A DNA stretch of 64,000 nucleotides from Spirosoma terrae (GCF_010435915.1 NZ_JAAFZH010000012.1:164596-228595); one strand, 5' to 3'. Positions 23,023 through 32,175 are shown, counted from the first letter of the stretch. Numbers and translations: made by a program. The notes: generated by a model from the letters alone, not told the origin.

Positions 23023-25107
23023 ATGGCAAAGCAACATTCATCCCCGTCACTGTTCCAGGGCGAGCTCGTCAGAACAGCCATCCGGGAGTCGTTTGTCAAA
23101 CTAAGTCCGTCGATTCTGATTAAGAATCCGGTCATGTTTACCGTCGAAATCGGCACCATCGTTATGGTGTTGGTTACGGCTTATATCGCTAGCACCGGCG
23201 ATACGTCGCAGGGGTCGCTGGCTTACAACGTAGCGATCACGGCGATTTTATTATTGACGATCCTGTTCGCCAACTTCGCGGAGGCCATTGCCGAAGCACG
23301 CGGTAAGGCGCAGGCCGAATCGCTCCGGAAAACGCGGCAGGAAACCCCGGCCAAAGTGATACGTCCCGTTGGAAATATGTATACCGACGAACTACAGACC
23401 ATCTCTTCTGCTCAGCTTGTTAAAGGCGATGTGTTCATCTGCGAACCGGGTGATATAATTCCCGCCGACGGCGAAATTATTGAAGGCTTAGCGACCATTG
23501 ATGAATCGGCTATCACGGGCGAATCAGCTCCGGTTATTCGGGAAGCAGGCGGGGATAAATCGTCCGTAACGGGCGGCACGAAAGTCTTATCGGACCGAAT
23601 CAAAGTACAGGTTACGACCCAGCCCGGCGAATCGTTTCTCGACAAAATGATCGCGCTCGTAGAAGGAGCCAGCCGCCAGAAAACACCGAACGAAATTGCG
23701 CTGACGATTTTGCTGGCTGGTTTTACGCTGATTTTCGTCATTGTCTGCGTAGCGCTAAAACCCTTTGCCGATTACGCCAATACGCCCATTACCATTGCCG
23801 CCCTGATTTCGCTGTTCGTTTGTCTGATTCCAACAACGATTGGCGGCCTGCTGTCGGCCATCGGTATTGCCGGGATGGACCGTGCCTTACGGGCCAATGT
23901 AATCGCCAAGTCAGGCCGAGCCGTAGAAACAGCCGGTGACATTGATACGTTACTACTCGACAAAACCGGAACTATTACGATCGGCAACCGGAAAGCCACC
24001 AACTTTTATCCGGCACCGGGCATATCGGAAGAAGACATGGTACGTGCCTCGGCGCTGAGTTCGCTGGCCGACGAAACGCCGGAAGGCAAATCGATTGTTG
24101 AATTGGCCCGTAGCGGAAACTGGGGCGCTACCGTAACGAATCGTTTATCGACCAGTGGTGCTACGTTGATCAAGTTTACGGCAGAAACCCGTTCGTCGGG
24201 GATCGACATCCCGAGTGGTGACAATGGCTCTGTGACGCGTATTCGCAAAGGCGCTACGGACTCGATTCGCACGATGGTTAAGCGAGCCGGAAACACCTTC
24301 CCCACCGCCACGGCAGAACAGGCTCAAAAAATTGCGGCTAACGGCGGCACTCCGCTTGTGGTGTCAGAAAATGAGCAGGTAAAAGGCGTAATTGAACTGC
24401 AGGACATTATAAAACCCGGCATCTCAGAACGTTTCGACCGACTTCGGAAGATGGGCGTAAAAACGGTGATGGTTACGGGCGACAACCCGCTGACGGCTAA
24501 ATTCATCGCCGAAAAAGCGGGCGTCGACGACTATATTGCCGAAGCCAAACCGGAAGACAAAATGAATTACATCCGGCATGAGCAAACCGGCGGTAAACTC
24601 GTAGCCATGATGGGAGACGGTACTAACGATGCGCCCGCTCTGGCGCAGGCCGACGTTGGCGTAGCCATGAACTCTGGCACGCAGGCGGCCAAAGAAGCGG
24701 GCAATATGGTCGATCTCGACAATGACCCAACCAAGCTGATTGAAGTCGTCGAAATCGGGAAGCAGTTGCTGATCACACGCGGTACGTTGACAACGTTCTC
24801 CATAGCCAACGACGTCGCAAAGTACTTCGCCATCGTTCCGGCACTGTTCGTGGTATCGATTCCGGCTTTGCAATCGCTGAATGTTATGGGGCTTCATAGC
24901 TCCGAATCGGCCATATTATCGGCCGTTATTTTCAACGCAATCATTATTCCGTTGCTGATTCCGCTGGCGCTACGTGGTGTGGAATACAAACCAATTGGAG
25001 CCTCCGCCCTGCTCCGTCGGAATCTGTTCATCTACGGTCTGGGCGGTATTGTTGCCCCTTTCATTGGCATCAAGCTAATCGACATGGTTGTCGGACTATT
25101 TGTGTAA
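23023..25107 (+). CDS. kdpB: Potassium-transporting ATPase subunit B
   Basis: P-type ATPase subunit (type IA) that hydrolyses ATP for KdpFABC, 694 residues. The phosphorylated aspartate is D313 in DKTGTIT. The actuator motif TGES appears as AITGESAPV. The nucleotide/hinge motif reads MVTGDNPLTA and the C-terminal catalytic hinge reads GDGTNDAPALAQADVG. The FSIANDVAKYFAI membrane segment is characteristic of KdpB. It starts 25 bases after the repeat element following kdpA, with no Shine-Dalgarno. kdpC follows after 62 bases. Confidence 0.97.
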   Translation: MAKQHSSPSLFQGELVRTAIRESFVKLSPSILIKNPVMFTVEIGTIVMVLVTAYIASTGDTSQGSLAYNVAITAILLLTILFANFAEAIAEARGKAQAESLRKTRQETPAKVIRPVGNMYTDELQTISSAQLVKGDVFICEPGDIIPADGEIIEGLATIDESAITGESAPVIREAGGDKSSVTGGTKVLSDRIKVQVTTQPGESFLDKMIALVEGASRQKTPNEIALTILLAGFTLIFVIVCVALKPFADYANTPITIAALISLFVCLIPTTIGGLLSAIGIAGMDRALRANVIAKSGRAVETAGDIDTLLLDKTGTITIGNRKATNFYPAPGISEEDMVRASALSSLADETPEGKSIVELARSGNWGATVTNRLSTSGATLIKFTAETRSSGIDIPSGDNGSVTRIRKGATDSIRTMVKRAGNTFPTATAEQAQKIAANGGTPLVVSENEQVKGVIELQDIIKPGISERFDRLRKMGVKTVMVTGDNPLTAKFIAEKAGVDDYIAEAKPEDKMNYIRHEQTGGKLVAMMGDGTNDAPALAQADVGVAMNSGTQAAKEAGNMVDLDNDPTKLIEVVEIGKQLLITRGTLTTFSIANDVAKYFAIVPALFVVSIPALQSLNVMGLHSSESAILSAVIFNAIIIPLLIPLALRGVEYKPIGASALLRRNLFIYGLGGIVAPFIGIKLIDMVVGLFV

Positions 25108-25112
25108 AAGAA

Positions 25113-25149
25113 CCTCACCCCCAGCCCCTCTCCTTCACAAGGAGAGGGG
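25113..25149. repeat. CCTCACCCCCAGCCCCTCT repeat hairpin, kdpB-kdpC gap
   Basis: The gap between kdpB and kdpC contains CCTCACCCCCAGCCCCTCT and then a perfect 11-base hairpin, CCCCTCTCCTT (25125-25135) with AAGGAGAGGGG (25139-25149), on a CAC loop. This pyrimidine-rich word recurs in intergenic spots of many unrelated bacteria. In the mRNA the right arm would place a purine-rich GGAGAGGGGGAG about 20 bases upstream of the kdpC ATG. Confidence 0.6.
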
Positions 25150-25169
25150 GAGTAAACATCGAACAAATC

Positions 25170-25733
25170 ATGAAAAATCATATTGGACCAGCTATTCGGC
25201 TAACCCTTGTTCTGCTGGTCGTTCTCTCTGTCATTTATCCACTCGTCATTGCTGGTGTTGGCCGTCTCGCACCGGGTAGCGGCAAAGGCGAAACTGTTAG
25301 CATTAATGGTAAACTCGTTGGCTACGCACTGGTTGGCCAGAAATTTACGGAAGATCGCTATTTCAACAGCCGGCCATCAGCCGTAGAATACAATGCAGCG
25401 GGTTCGGGCGGATCGAACAAAGGCCCGTCGAACCCCGATTACCTGAAAGCGGTTCAGGCACGGATCGATACGTTTCTGGTGCATAATCCAGGTGTAAAAA
25501 AAGAAGAGATACCCGTAGAGCTGGTCACGGCTTCGGGGTCTGGCCTGGACCCCGACTTGTCGCCCGCAGCCGCCAAAATCCAGGTGGCCCGGATTGCTAA
25601 AATTCGTAGCATCAGCGCCGACCGACTGAATCAACTGGTCGATGAGCATACCCAGGGTCCGCTGGTCGGTCTGTTTGGTCCGTCGACCGTGAACGTACTG
25701 AAACTGAACGTAGCGCTGGACGCCCTGAAATAA
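25170..25733 (+). CDS. kdpC: Potassium-transporting ATPase subunit C
   Basis: Single-span periplasmic subunit of KdpFABC, 187 residues, which raises ATP affinity of the complex. It has an N-terminal hydrophobic segment (LTLVLLVVLSVIYPLVIAGV), then GQKFTEDRYFNSRPSAVEYNA-type signature (residues about 57-75), SGSGLDPDLSP, and the C-terminal GLFGPSTVNVLKLNVAL. All are normal for KdpC. A hairpin with TGGCTGACG arms separates it from the porin gene. Confidence 0.96.
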   Translation: MKNHIGPAIRLTLVLLVVLSVIYPLVIAGVGRLAPGSGKGETVSINGKLVGYALVGQKFTEDRYFNSRPSAVEYNAAGSGGSNKGPSNPDYLKAVQARIDTFLVHNPGVKKEEIPVELVTASGSGLDPDLSPAAAKIQVARIAKIRSISADRLNQLVDEHTQGPLVGLFGPSTVNVLKLNVALDALK

Positions 25734-25750
25734 ATTTGATTAGTAGTATA

Positions 25751-25788
25751 TGGCTGACGAAGTTCCTGTAGATCAACTCCGTCAGCCA
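25751..25788. repeat. Hairpin between kdpC and the porin
   Basis: TGGCTGACG (25751-25759) pairs with CGTCAGCCA (25780-25788), and inside them AGTT pairs with AACT, with one A-C mismatch between. The TGGCTGACG/CGTCAGCCA core recurs in the much larger repeat after the porin gene. There is no T-run, so it may set mRNA stability or partial termination inside the operon. Confidence 0.6.
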
Positions 25789-25814
25789 CTAGTATCTGAG
25801 TACAACAAAACACC

Positions 25815-26951
25815 ATGAAACATTCTTTTTACGCCCTGTTGGCAACGGTCTGGCTTGCAGCGATTACGCCTTCGTTGGCCCAAATCGCCACCGATTCGAC
25901 CACCAGCAAGGCCTCTTCGGTAAGCCCAAGTCTGTCGTTTAGCGGTTACGTAGAAGCCTACTACACCCACGATTTCACGGCTCCCAAAACCAGTCAGGAA
26001 CGCCCAGGCTTTTTGTATAATCACAAGCGTAACCGCGAAATCAACGTTAATCTGGCTTATCTGAAAGGCACCTATGCCAGCGAACGGGTCCGGGCAAACC
26101 TGGCTCTCCAGGTTGGTACCTACGCCCAATACAACTATGCAGCGGAGCAACCGTTACTACGTAACGTTTTTGAAGCGAACGCAGGCGTAAAACTCAGCAA
26201 AAAACGCGATCTGTGGCTCGACGCGGGCATTTTTGGATCGCATATCGGCTCCGAAAGCGCTATCTCAAAAGACTGTTGGACACTGACCCGAAGTCTGGTT
26301 GCCGAAAATTCACCCTATTATCTGGCCGGGGCAAAACTGACCTATAATACTCCTAATGGAAAGTGGACGCTGCTTGGCTCAGTGGTCAATGGCTGGCAAC
26401 GTATCGCTAAGCTACCGGGCTATACCGGTCCGGCCATCAGCACGCAGATTCAGTTTAAACCAAGTGCAAACGTAACGCTCAACTGGAGTACGTTTCTGGG
26501 CAGCGACCGGCCCGATTCGTTAAAACAAACGCGTTTCTACAATAACTTCTACGCCATTTTGAATCCGAACGGCAAAGTCAGCGCTATTCTTAGTTTCGAT
26601 ATTGGCTCAGACCGCAAACCGATAGGCGTTGATGGACGTCGGGTAGGCAGCGGCAGTTACGTTTGGTATGCCCCCGTAGCGATTGTACGCTATTCGATCA
26701 GCGATGCCCTCAAGCTCGCTGGCCGGGTTGAATATTACGATGATAAAAACGGAGTCATTATTGCGACTGGTACTCAGAATGGATTTCAAACCTTGGGTTA
26801 TTCGCTCAACGTCGATTACTTCATTTTACCCACGGCGGTATTCCGCATCGAAGGCAAAGTGTATGATAGCAAGGACGCTATTTTTGAATCAACCAGTGGG
26901 TTCCGTAAAACAAATACGTCCCTGACAACGAGCTTGGCCGTTTCATTTTAA
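25815..26951 (+). CDS. Outer-membrane beta-barrel porin of the kdp island
   Basis: A 378-residue predicted outer-membrane porin, resembling the putative beta-barrel porin-2/OmpL-like group. The signal peptide is about residues 1-22 (ending ITPSLAQ). The mature part alternates amphipathic strands, for example SGYVEAYYTHDF, TYASERVRANLALQVGTYAQYN, and ends in an aromatic C-terminal strand, TTSLAVSF, as barrel proteins do. It sits between kdpC and kdpD, in the same direction. I infer a role in letting K+ or counter-ions through the outer membrane when Kdp is induced. Function is not shown by sequence. Confidence 0.75.
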   Translation: MKHSFYALLATVWLAAITPSLAQIATDSTTSKASSVSPSLSFSGYVEAYYTHDFTAPKTSQERPGFLYNHKRNREINVNLAYLKGTYASERVRANLALQVGTYAQYNYAAEQPLLRNVFEANAGVKLSKKRDLWLDAGIFGSHIGSESAISKDCWTLTRSLVAENSPYYLAGAKLTYNTPNGKWTLLGSVVNGWQRIAKLPGYTGPAISTQIQFKPSANVTLNWSTFLGSDRPDSLKQTRFYNNFYAILNPNGKVSAILSFDIGSDRKPIGVDGRRVGSGSYVWYAPVAIVRYSISDALKLAGRVEYYDDKNGVIIATGTQNGFQTLGYSLNVDYFILPTAVFRIEGKVYDSKDAIFESTSGFRKTNTSLTTSLAVSF

Positions 26952-26954
26952 ATG

Positions 26955-27051
26955 AGTTTTCAGTTTATAGTTTTTGAGTTTTCAGTGGCTGACGCAAGAG
27001 GATTACTGACGCGTCAGCCACTGAAAACTCAAAAACTATAAACTGAAAACT
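26955..27051. repeat. 41-bp perfect inverted repeat between porin and kdpD
   Basis: Bases 26955-26995 are the exact reverse complement of 27011-27051, with a 15-base loop. Words inside include CAGTTTATAGTTTTTGAG and the GTGGCTGACGC core shared with the hairpin before the porin. It starts 3 bases after the porin stop codon and ends 12 bases before kdpD. As RNA it would be extremely stable and would separate the transporter half of the operon from the sensor half. Confidence 0.8.
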
Positions 27052-27063
27052 ATACCCTTCTCT

Positions 27064-28191
27064 ATGCTAGATAACCGCGACCAGAACGCCGAGCATTTTC
27101 TGAATCTCCTTCGCCAGTCAAGGCGGGGGAAATTCAAGATTTATATTGGTATGAGTGCCGGAGTTGGGAAAACGTATCGCATGTTGCAGGAAGCTCACGC
27201 GCTGCTACGTGGCGGTATCGACGTACGAATCGGCTTTGTGGAAACGCACAACCGCGCCGAAACCCAGGCGCTGGTCGACGGGCTACCGATTATTCCCCGG
27301 CGTCGGCTTTTCTACAAAGGTCGTGAACTGGACGAGATGGACCTGCAAACCGTCATCAATCTGCATCCCGAACTAGTGGTGGTCGATGAACTAGCCCATA
27401 CAAATATACCCAGCTCGAAGAATGAGAAACGCTGGCAGGACGTACTGGAAATTCTGGATGCGGGTATCAACGTCATCAGTGCCGTTAATATTCAGCACAT
27501 AGAGAGCCTGTATCAGCCCGTTCGGCAGATAACGGGTATCGACGTAACGGAGCGCGTTCCAGATCGGGTACTCCAAATGGCCGACGAAGTAGTCAACATC
27601 GACCTCACCGCCGACGAACTGATTGCCCGGCTCAAAGACGGCAAAATCTACGACCGGGCCAAAGTGGAATCGGCTCTGAGTAACTTTTTTCAGGCCGACA
27701 GGATTCTGCAACTTCGCGAACTGGCACTCAAGGAAGTAGCTACCGCGGTTGAACGCAAGATCGAAACGCAGGTAGCCCCTACTACGCAACTCAAACCCGA
27801 GCGGTTTCTGGCCGCCATCAGCAGTAATCACGAAGTAGCCCGTCGTGTTATCCGGAAAACCGCCCGGCTGGCCAGCTATTACCAATCGCGCTGGTTTGTA
27901 TTATACGTACAAACGCCCGCTGAAGACCCCAATCGGATCAAACTGGACGTACAGCGGCACCTGATCAATAACCTGAAACTGGCTACTGAACTCGGCGCGG
28001 AGGTGATTCAGGTCAAGAGTCAGTACATTGTGAATGCCATTGCCGAAACAGTCGAGCAGCGAAAAATTACGACGGTTTGTATTGGCAAACCTCATATTAC
28101 CTTAATTCAGGTCATTTTACAGACAAATGCCTTTAACCAGCTCCTGAATAAGTTATCCGATTCCGACACCGACCTGATTATTCTCTCATGA
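27064..28191 (+). CDS. kdpD: KdpD N-terminal sensor protein lacking the kinase
   Basis: A 375-residue protein equal to the cytoplasmic N-terminal half of KdpD. Residues 20-230 form the KdpD domain, with Walker A GMSAGVGKT (29-37) and VVVDELAHTN. A universal-stress-protein-like domain follows, from about 245 to the end. The DUF4118 membrane module and the histidine kinase of full KdpD (about 900 residues) are absent. The stop codon overlaps the start of a separate histidine kinase (ATGA), so the two are translationally coupled. Truncated KdpD proteins are known in cyanobacteria. It probably senses K+ or nucleotide state and acts on the kinase next door. Confidence 0.9.
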   Translation: MLDNRDQNAEHFLNLLRQSRRGKFKIYIGMSAGVGKTYRMLQEAHALLRGGIDVRIGFVETHNRAETQALVDGLPIIPRRRLFYKGRELDEMDLQTVINLHPELVVVDELAHTNIPSSKNEKRWQDVLEILDAGINVISAVNIQHIESLYQPVRQITGIDVTERVPDRVLQMADEVVNIDLTADELIARLKDGKIYDRAKVESALSNFFQADRILQLRELALKEVATAVERKIETQVAPTTQLKPERFLAAISSNHEVARRVIRKTARLASYYQSRWFVLYVQTPAEDPNRIKLDVQRHLINNLKLATELGAEVIQVKSQYIVNAIAETVEQRKITTVCIGKPHITLIQVILQTNAFNQLLNKLSDSDTDLIILS

Positions 28192-29957
28192 CGATTAAAG
28201 CAAAAATATCGCTTGGTCTGGCCTTCATGTTCGTCATTATTCTTGGCTTAGGCGGCCTGGGTGCCTATTACCTGAATGAGCTGGCCAACGACTCACACGC
28301 TATCCTGAAAGATAATTACATCTCGCTTCAGTATGTCAGCGAAATGCAAAAAGCATTGCTCGACCGATCAACGGACTCCGATGCGTTACGTCGTTTTGAC
28401 GAAACGCTACAAAAGCAGGAAGCCAACGTAACGGAAGAAGGTGAACGCGAAGCCACCGTAGCACTACGTCGGGATTTGAATCGGATCAAGATCGCGCCCC
28501 GCGATACAATGGCGGTTAGACGAATTCAGACCGCGCTCCTGCAACTGGACGACATCAACCGGCAGGCTATATTCCGAAAGAACGAAACAGCCGAACAAAC
28601 CGCCACCGATGCCCTGCTGCTACTGGCCGTTGTGGGTACGTTTTGTTTTCTGGTGGCATTCTCCTTTATGGTCAATTTCCCCAGCTACATTGCCCGACCG
28701 ATTCGGGAACTGACGCGCGGTATCCGCGAAATAACCAGCCGAAATTTTGAGGAACGACTGCACTTCCGATCCAGCGATGAATTTGGAGAACTAGCCCGTT
28801 CGTTCAACTCCATGGCCCAGAAATTAGATGAGTATGAACACTCTAATCTGGCCAAACTGCTGTTTGAAAAGAAACGTATCGATACGTTAATCCAGCTTAT
28901 GAACGACGGTATTCTCGGGCTGGATGAAAAAAAACGCATCCTGTTTGCCAACCCGGTCGTCTGCCGGTTACTGGGCATTGAGGAAGCCAAACTCGTTGGC
29001 CGGTACGCCCCCGACGTAGCGTCGGTTAACGATTTGATGCGCACGTTAATTCAGGACCTCATGACCGACGAAGCGCCCGCTCGTTCCGACGGGAATGGTC
29101 TGCTGAAAATCTACGATCCTGAAGCGCTCAGCTATGGGCACGACGGCAAAGGCAAAGAAAGTTTTTTCAACAAGCAGATTCATGCCGTTACGGTAGCTCC
29201 CACCGGCGATGGCGAAGCACGCCCGGCTGGCTGGGTAATTGTGCTGGAGAACATTACGTCGTTCAAAGAACTGGATCAGGCTAAAACCAACTTTATAGCC
29301 ACCGTTTCGCACGAGCTAAAAACGCCAATCAGTAGTATTAAGCTGAGTTTAAAATTGCTGGACGATCATCGAATTGGGCAACTGAACGATGAGCAAAAAC
29401 AACTGATTGGCCACGTTCGCGACGATGCCGAGCGGTTGCTCAGCATTACGGGTGAGCTGGTCAATATGGCGCAGGTGGAGTCAGGACAGATTCAGCTGAA
29501 AATTGAGAACGTAGCGCCCGCCGATATTGTCCGCTACGCCACGCAGGCACTTCAAGTACCAGCCAATCAAAAACATATTCAGTTTCAGGTAGAGGCTCCC
29601 CTCGATCTGCCGACGGTAAAAGCTGACCCCGACAAAGCCTCGTGGGTCCTGGTCAACTTTCTGTCGAATGCCGTTCGTCATAGTCCCGAAGACAACAAAA
29701 TCGACGTAGTAGTACGTCCCTTAGGGAATCTGGTTGAGTTTGAAGTTCGTGACTACGGAGCAGGCATTCGACCGGAGCACCGCGACCGTATTTTCGAACG
29801 CTATTTCCGCGCACCAGGCAACAATGGCCAATCGAGCGGTACAGGGCTGGGATTAGCTATTTCGAAGGAATTCATTGAATCGATGGGGGGCGACATTGGC
29901 CTCAAAAGCAATTTAACGAACGGTACGGCCTTCTATTTCCGATTGCCACGTACGTAA
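28188..29957 (+). CDS. HAMP/PAS sensor histidine kinase coupled to KdpD
   Basis: A 589-residue membrane kinase. It has a membrane span at about 7-29, a periplasmic helical sensor (about 30-140), and a second span at 142-163. A HAMP domain (about 166-218), a PAS domain (about 228-350), a HisKA domain with H375 in ATVSHELKTP, and a C-terminal ATPase domain with GTGLGLAISKEF follow. It overlaps the short KdpD by 4 bases. Together they replace a full-length KdpD, with the membrane sensor now a chemoreceptor-like helical module. The NtrC-type regulator at 19305 is its likely partner. The Kup gene follows 13 bases later. Confidence 0.9.
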   Translation: MTIKAKISLGLAFMFVIILGLGGLGAYYLNELANDSHAILKDNYISLQYVSEMQKALLDRSTDSDALRRFDETLQKQEANVTEEGEREATVALRRDLNRIKIAPRDTMAVRRIQTALLQLDDINRQAIFRKNETAEQTATDALLLLAVVGTFCFLVAFSFMVNFPSYIARPIRELTRGIREITSRNFEERLHFRSSDEFGELARSFNSMAQKLDEYEHSNLAKLLFEKKRIDTLIQLMNDGILGLDEKKRILFANPVVCRLLGIEEAKLVGRYAPDVASVNDLMRTLIQDLMTDEAPARSDGNGLLKIYDPEALSYGHDGKGKESFFNKQIHAVTVAPTGDGEARPAGWVIVLENITSFKELDQAKTNFIATVSHELKTPISSIKLSLKLLDDHRIGQLNDEQKQLIGHVRDDAERLLSITGELVNMAQVESGQIQLKIENVAPADIVRYATQALQVPANQKHIQFQVEAPLDLPTVKADPDKASWVLVNFLSNAVRHSPEDNKIDVVVRPLGNLVEFEVRDYGAGIRPEHRDRIFERYFRAPGNNGQSSGTGLGLAISKEFIESMGGDIGLKSNLTNGTAFYFRLPRT

Positions 29958-29970
29958 ATTACTTTGCGGC

Positions 29971-31932
29971 ATGAACTTATCTACCAGCACATCAACGCAT
30001 TCGCATCTTAACAAAGTCTCGATTCAGGGCTTACTGATTTCCATCGGTATTGTTTTTGGCGACATTGGCACATCGCCACTCTACACCTATAAAGCCATTT
30101 TTGGTGACCGCATTCTGACCGAAAATCTGGTTTTGGGGGCCTTCTCGGCCGTCTTCTGGACGCTCACGTTCCAGACTACGCTCAAATACGTCATCATCAC
30201 CCTCAATGCTGATAACAACGGCGAAGGAGGTATTTTTTCACTTTACACGCTGATCCGGCGATACACCGGCAAATGGATGCTTTATCCGGCCATTATCGGC
30301 GGTAGTTTTCTACTGGCTGATGGCATTATTACGCCACCTATTTCGGTTTCGTCAGCCATTGAAGGCCTGCTCATTTATTACCCCAAACTCGACACCGTAC
30401 CCATCGTACTAGTCATTATTGTGTTACTGTTTATTACCCAGCAGTTTGGCACTCAATGGCTTGGGCGTCTTTTTGGCCCAATTATGCTCGTCTGGTTTTC
30501 CTTTATCGGTATTATGGGATTACTATCGTTGGTACAGCATCCAGGCGTTCTGCGGGCGCTCAATCCGTGGCATGTTGTTACGTTGTTACGTGACTATCCG
30601 GGTGGTTTCTGGCTGCTGGGTGGGGTGTTTCTGTGTACAACCGGGGCCGAAGCCTTATATTCCGATATGGGACACTGCGGACGAGGCAATATTCGTGTCA
30701 GCTGGGTTTTCGTAAAAACCATGTTGCTGCTCTCTTACGCTGGTCAATCGGCCTGGCTCATGCAACACCTGGGCAAACAGCTTGGGCCTACCAGCTCTTT
30801 TTATGAGATCGTACCTCCTTCCCTGCTTGTTTTCGCCATCGGTATTGCTACGTTAGCCACCATCATTGCCAGCCAGGCGCTCATCAGCGGCTCGTTTACG
30901 CTCATTGGCGAAGCCATCCGACTGCATTTCTGGCCCCGCCAACGGGTTATTTACCCCACTGATTTTCGGGGCCAATTATACATTCCACAAATCAACTGGC
31001 TGCTGATGGCTGGCTGTATTGGCGTTGTCCTGCACTTCCGCGAATCCAAAAACATGGAAGCTGCTTTCGGGCTGGCCGTTACGTTAACGATGCTGATGTC
31101 GACCGTACTGATGAACGCCTACTTACGGATAAAGCGTGTCAATTCCCTGCTGCGACTCGCCATTATGACCCTATTTCTGTCTATCGAAACGTCGTTTCTG
31201 ATTGCGAATCTCGTCAAATTCGAAGAGGGTGGCTGGATTTCAATCCTGTTGGGTATGATTCTGATTACCGTCATGACGCTCTGGCATAAAGGCAAGCAGC
31301 TTAAACGAAGCTTTGTAAAGTTCGAACCGCTTCCACCTTTTATCGAAACGCTCAAGGAACTGAGTAACGACCCAACTGTTCCCAAATACGCCACTCACCT
31401 TGTTTACCTGACGGGCTCCGAAACGTCAGCCAAAATCGAAGCCGAAACAATTGAGTCTATTCTATACCGCTCCCCAAAACGGGCCGATGTATACTGGCTT
31501 CTGCACGTTCATGTTGAAGATGAACCATTTACAATGCGATACAAAGTCGAGACGCTGGCCACTCAGGACGTGTACTTCATTACGTTCTACCTGGGTTTCC
31601 GCATCGAACCCCGGCTGAATCTGTTCTTCCGTCTGGTTGTCGAGGATATGGTGAAACGGAACGAAGTAGAAATTACCAGCCGCTATCAATCGCTCAACCA
31701 GAAAAACATTATGGGCGACTTCAAATTCGTCGTATTTCAGAATTTCATATCTGCCGAAAATGAGTTGCCACTCATGCAACAGATCATCATGAAAAGCTAT
31801 TTCCTCATCCGAAAAACAGCCTTACACGAAGATGCTGCTTACGGACTGGACGCCAACAACGTAACACTTGAATACGTCCCACTCCTATTCTCTCATCCAA
31901 AAAACATCAGGCTAATTCGAGAAAACGGCTAA
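29971..31932 (+). CDS. kup: Kup-type potassium uptake permease
   Basis: Proton-coupled K+ importer of the KUP/HAK/KT family, 653 residues. About twelve membrane spans occupy residues 15-440, and a soluble C-terminal domain covers about 450-653. The signature near the N-terminus, GIVFGDIGTSPLYTYKAIF, is diagnostic, followed by DNNGEGGIFSLYTLIRR. It lies 13 bases after the histidine kinase, so it is the last gene of the island. A lower-affinity K+ system is thus tied to the high-affinity Kdp pump. Confidence 0.95.
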   Translation: MNLSTSTSTHSHLNKVSIQGLLISIGIVFGDIGTSPLYTYKAIFGDRILTENLVLGAFSAVFWTLTFQTTLKYVIITLNADNNGEGGIFSLYTLIRRYTGKWMLYPAIIGGSFLLADGIITPPISVSSAIEGLLIYYPKLDTVPIVLVIIVLLFITQQFGTQWLGRLFGPIMLVWFSFIGIMGLLSLVQHPGVLRALNPWHVVTLLRDYPGGFWLLGGVFLCTTGAEALYSDMGHCGRGNIRVSWVFVKTMLLLSYAGQSAWLMQHLGKQLGPTSSFYEIVPPSLLVFAIGIATLATIIASQALISGSFTLIGEAIRLHFWPRQRVIYPTDFRGQLYIPQINWLLMAGCIGVVLHFRESKNMEAAFGLAVTLTMLMSTVLMNAYLRIKRVNSLLRLAIMTLFLSIETSFLIANLVKFEEGGWISILLGMILITVMTLWHKGKQLKRSFVKFEPLPPFIETLKELSNDPTVPKYATHLVYLTGSETSAKIEAETIESILYRSPKRADVYWLLHVHVEDEPFTMRYKVETLATQDVYFITFYLGFRIEPRLNLFFRLVVEDMVKRNEVEITSRYQSLNQKNIMGDFKFVVFQNFISAENELPLMQQIIMKSYFLIRKTALHEDAAYGLDANNVTLEYVPLLFSHPKNIRLIRENG

Positions 31933-31967
31933 CCGAGCCTGTCTAAACTTTTGTTTTCCTAGCGTGC

Positions 31968-32013
31968 TTTGTCATCCCTCCTGCTACACCATCGGCCCAG
32001 GAGGAATGACAAA
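31968..32013 (+). terminator. Hairpin ending the potassium island
   Basis: A 16-base stem with one mismatch: TTTGTCATCCCTCCTG (31968-31983) with 31998-32013, across a 14-base loop, followed by AC-rich sequence with no long T-run. It begins 36 bases after the Kup stop codon and is the only strong structure before the next promoter. Confidence 0.6.
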
Positions 32014-32124
32014 ACACACCCATAATTGCTTGACACCAAAAACAAAACTCATTCACTATCAACCAGTTAAACAAAACAGAAAAAATTCACTCCGCATTTG
32101 ATTATACTTAGTCTAAATAACACA

Positions 32125-32132
32125 TAACTTTG
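32125..32132 (+). promoter_or_regulatory. Promoter -7 box for the DUF4856 operon
   Basis: TAACTTTG matches the Bacteroidota -7 box TAnnTTTG exactly. A TTTG at 32097-32100 lies 24 bases upstream, a little far for the -33 box. It would start transcription about 40 bases before the ATG at 32176. Confidence 0.5.
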
Positions 32133-32175
32133 GCGAGAATTTCACGCTCTAAAGTTGAAACGCTCGCTACCAAAA

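Noticed and set aside
25108..25169. Frameshifted extra gene between kdpB and kdpC
   Set aside because: The gap is only 62 bases, kdpB and kdpC are both full length, and the sequence is a repeat hairpin.
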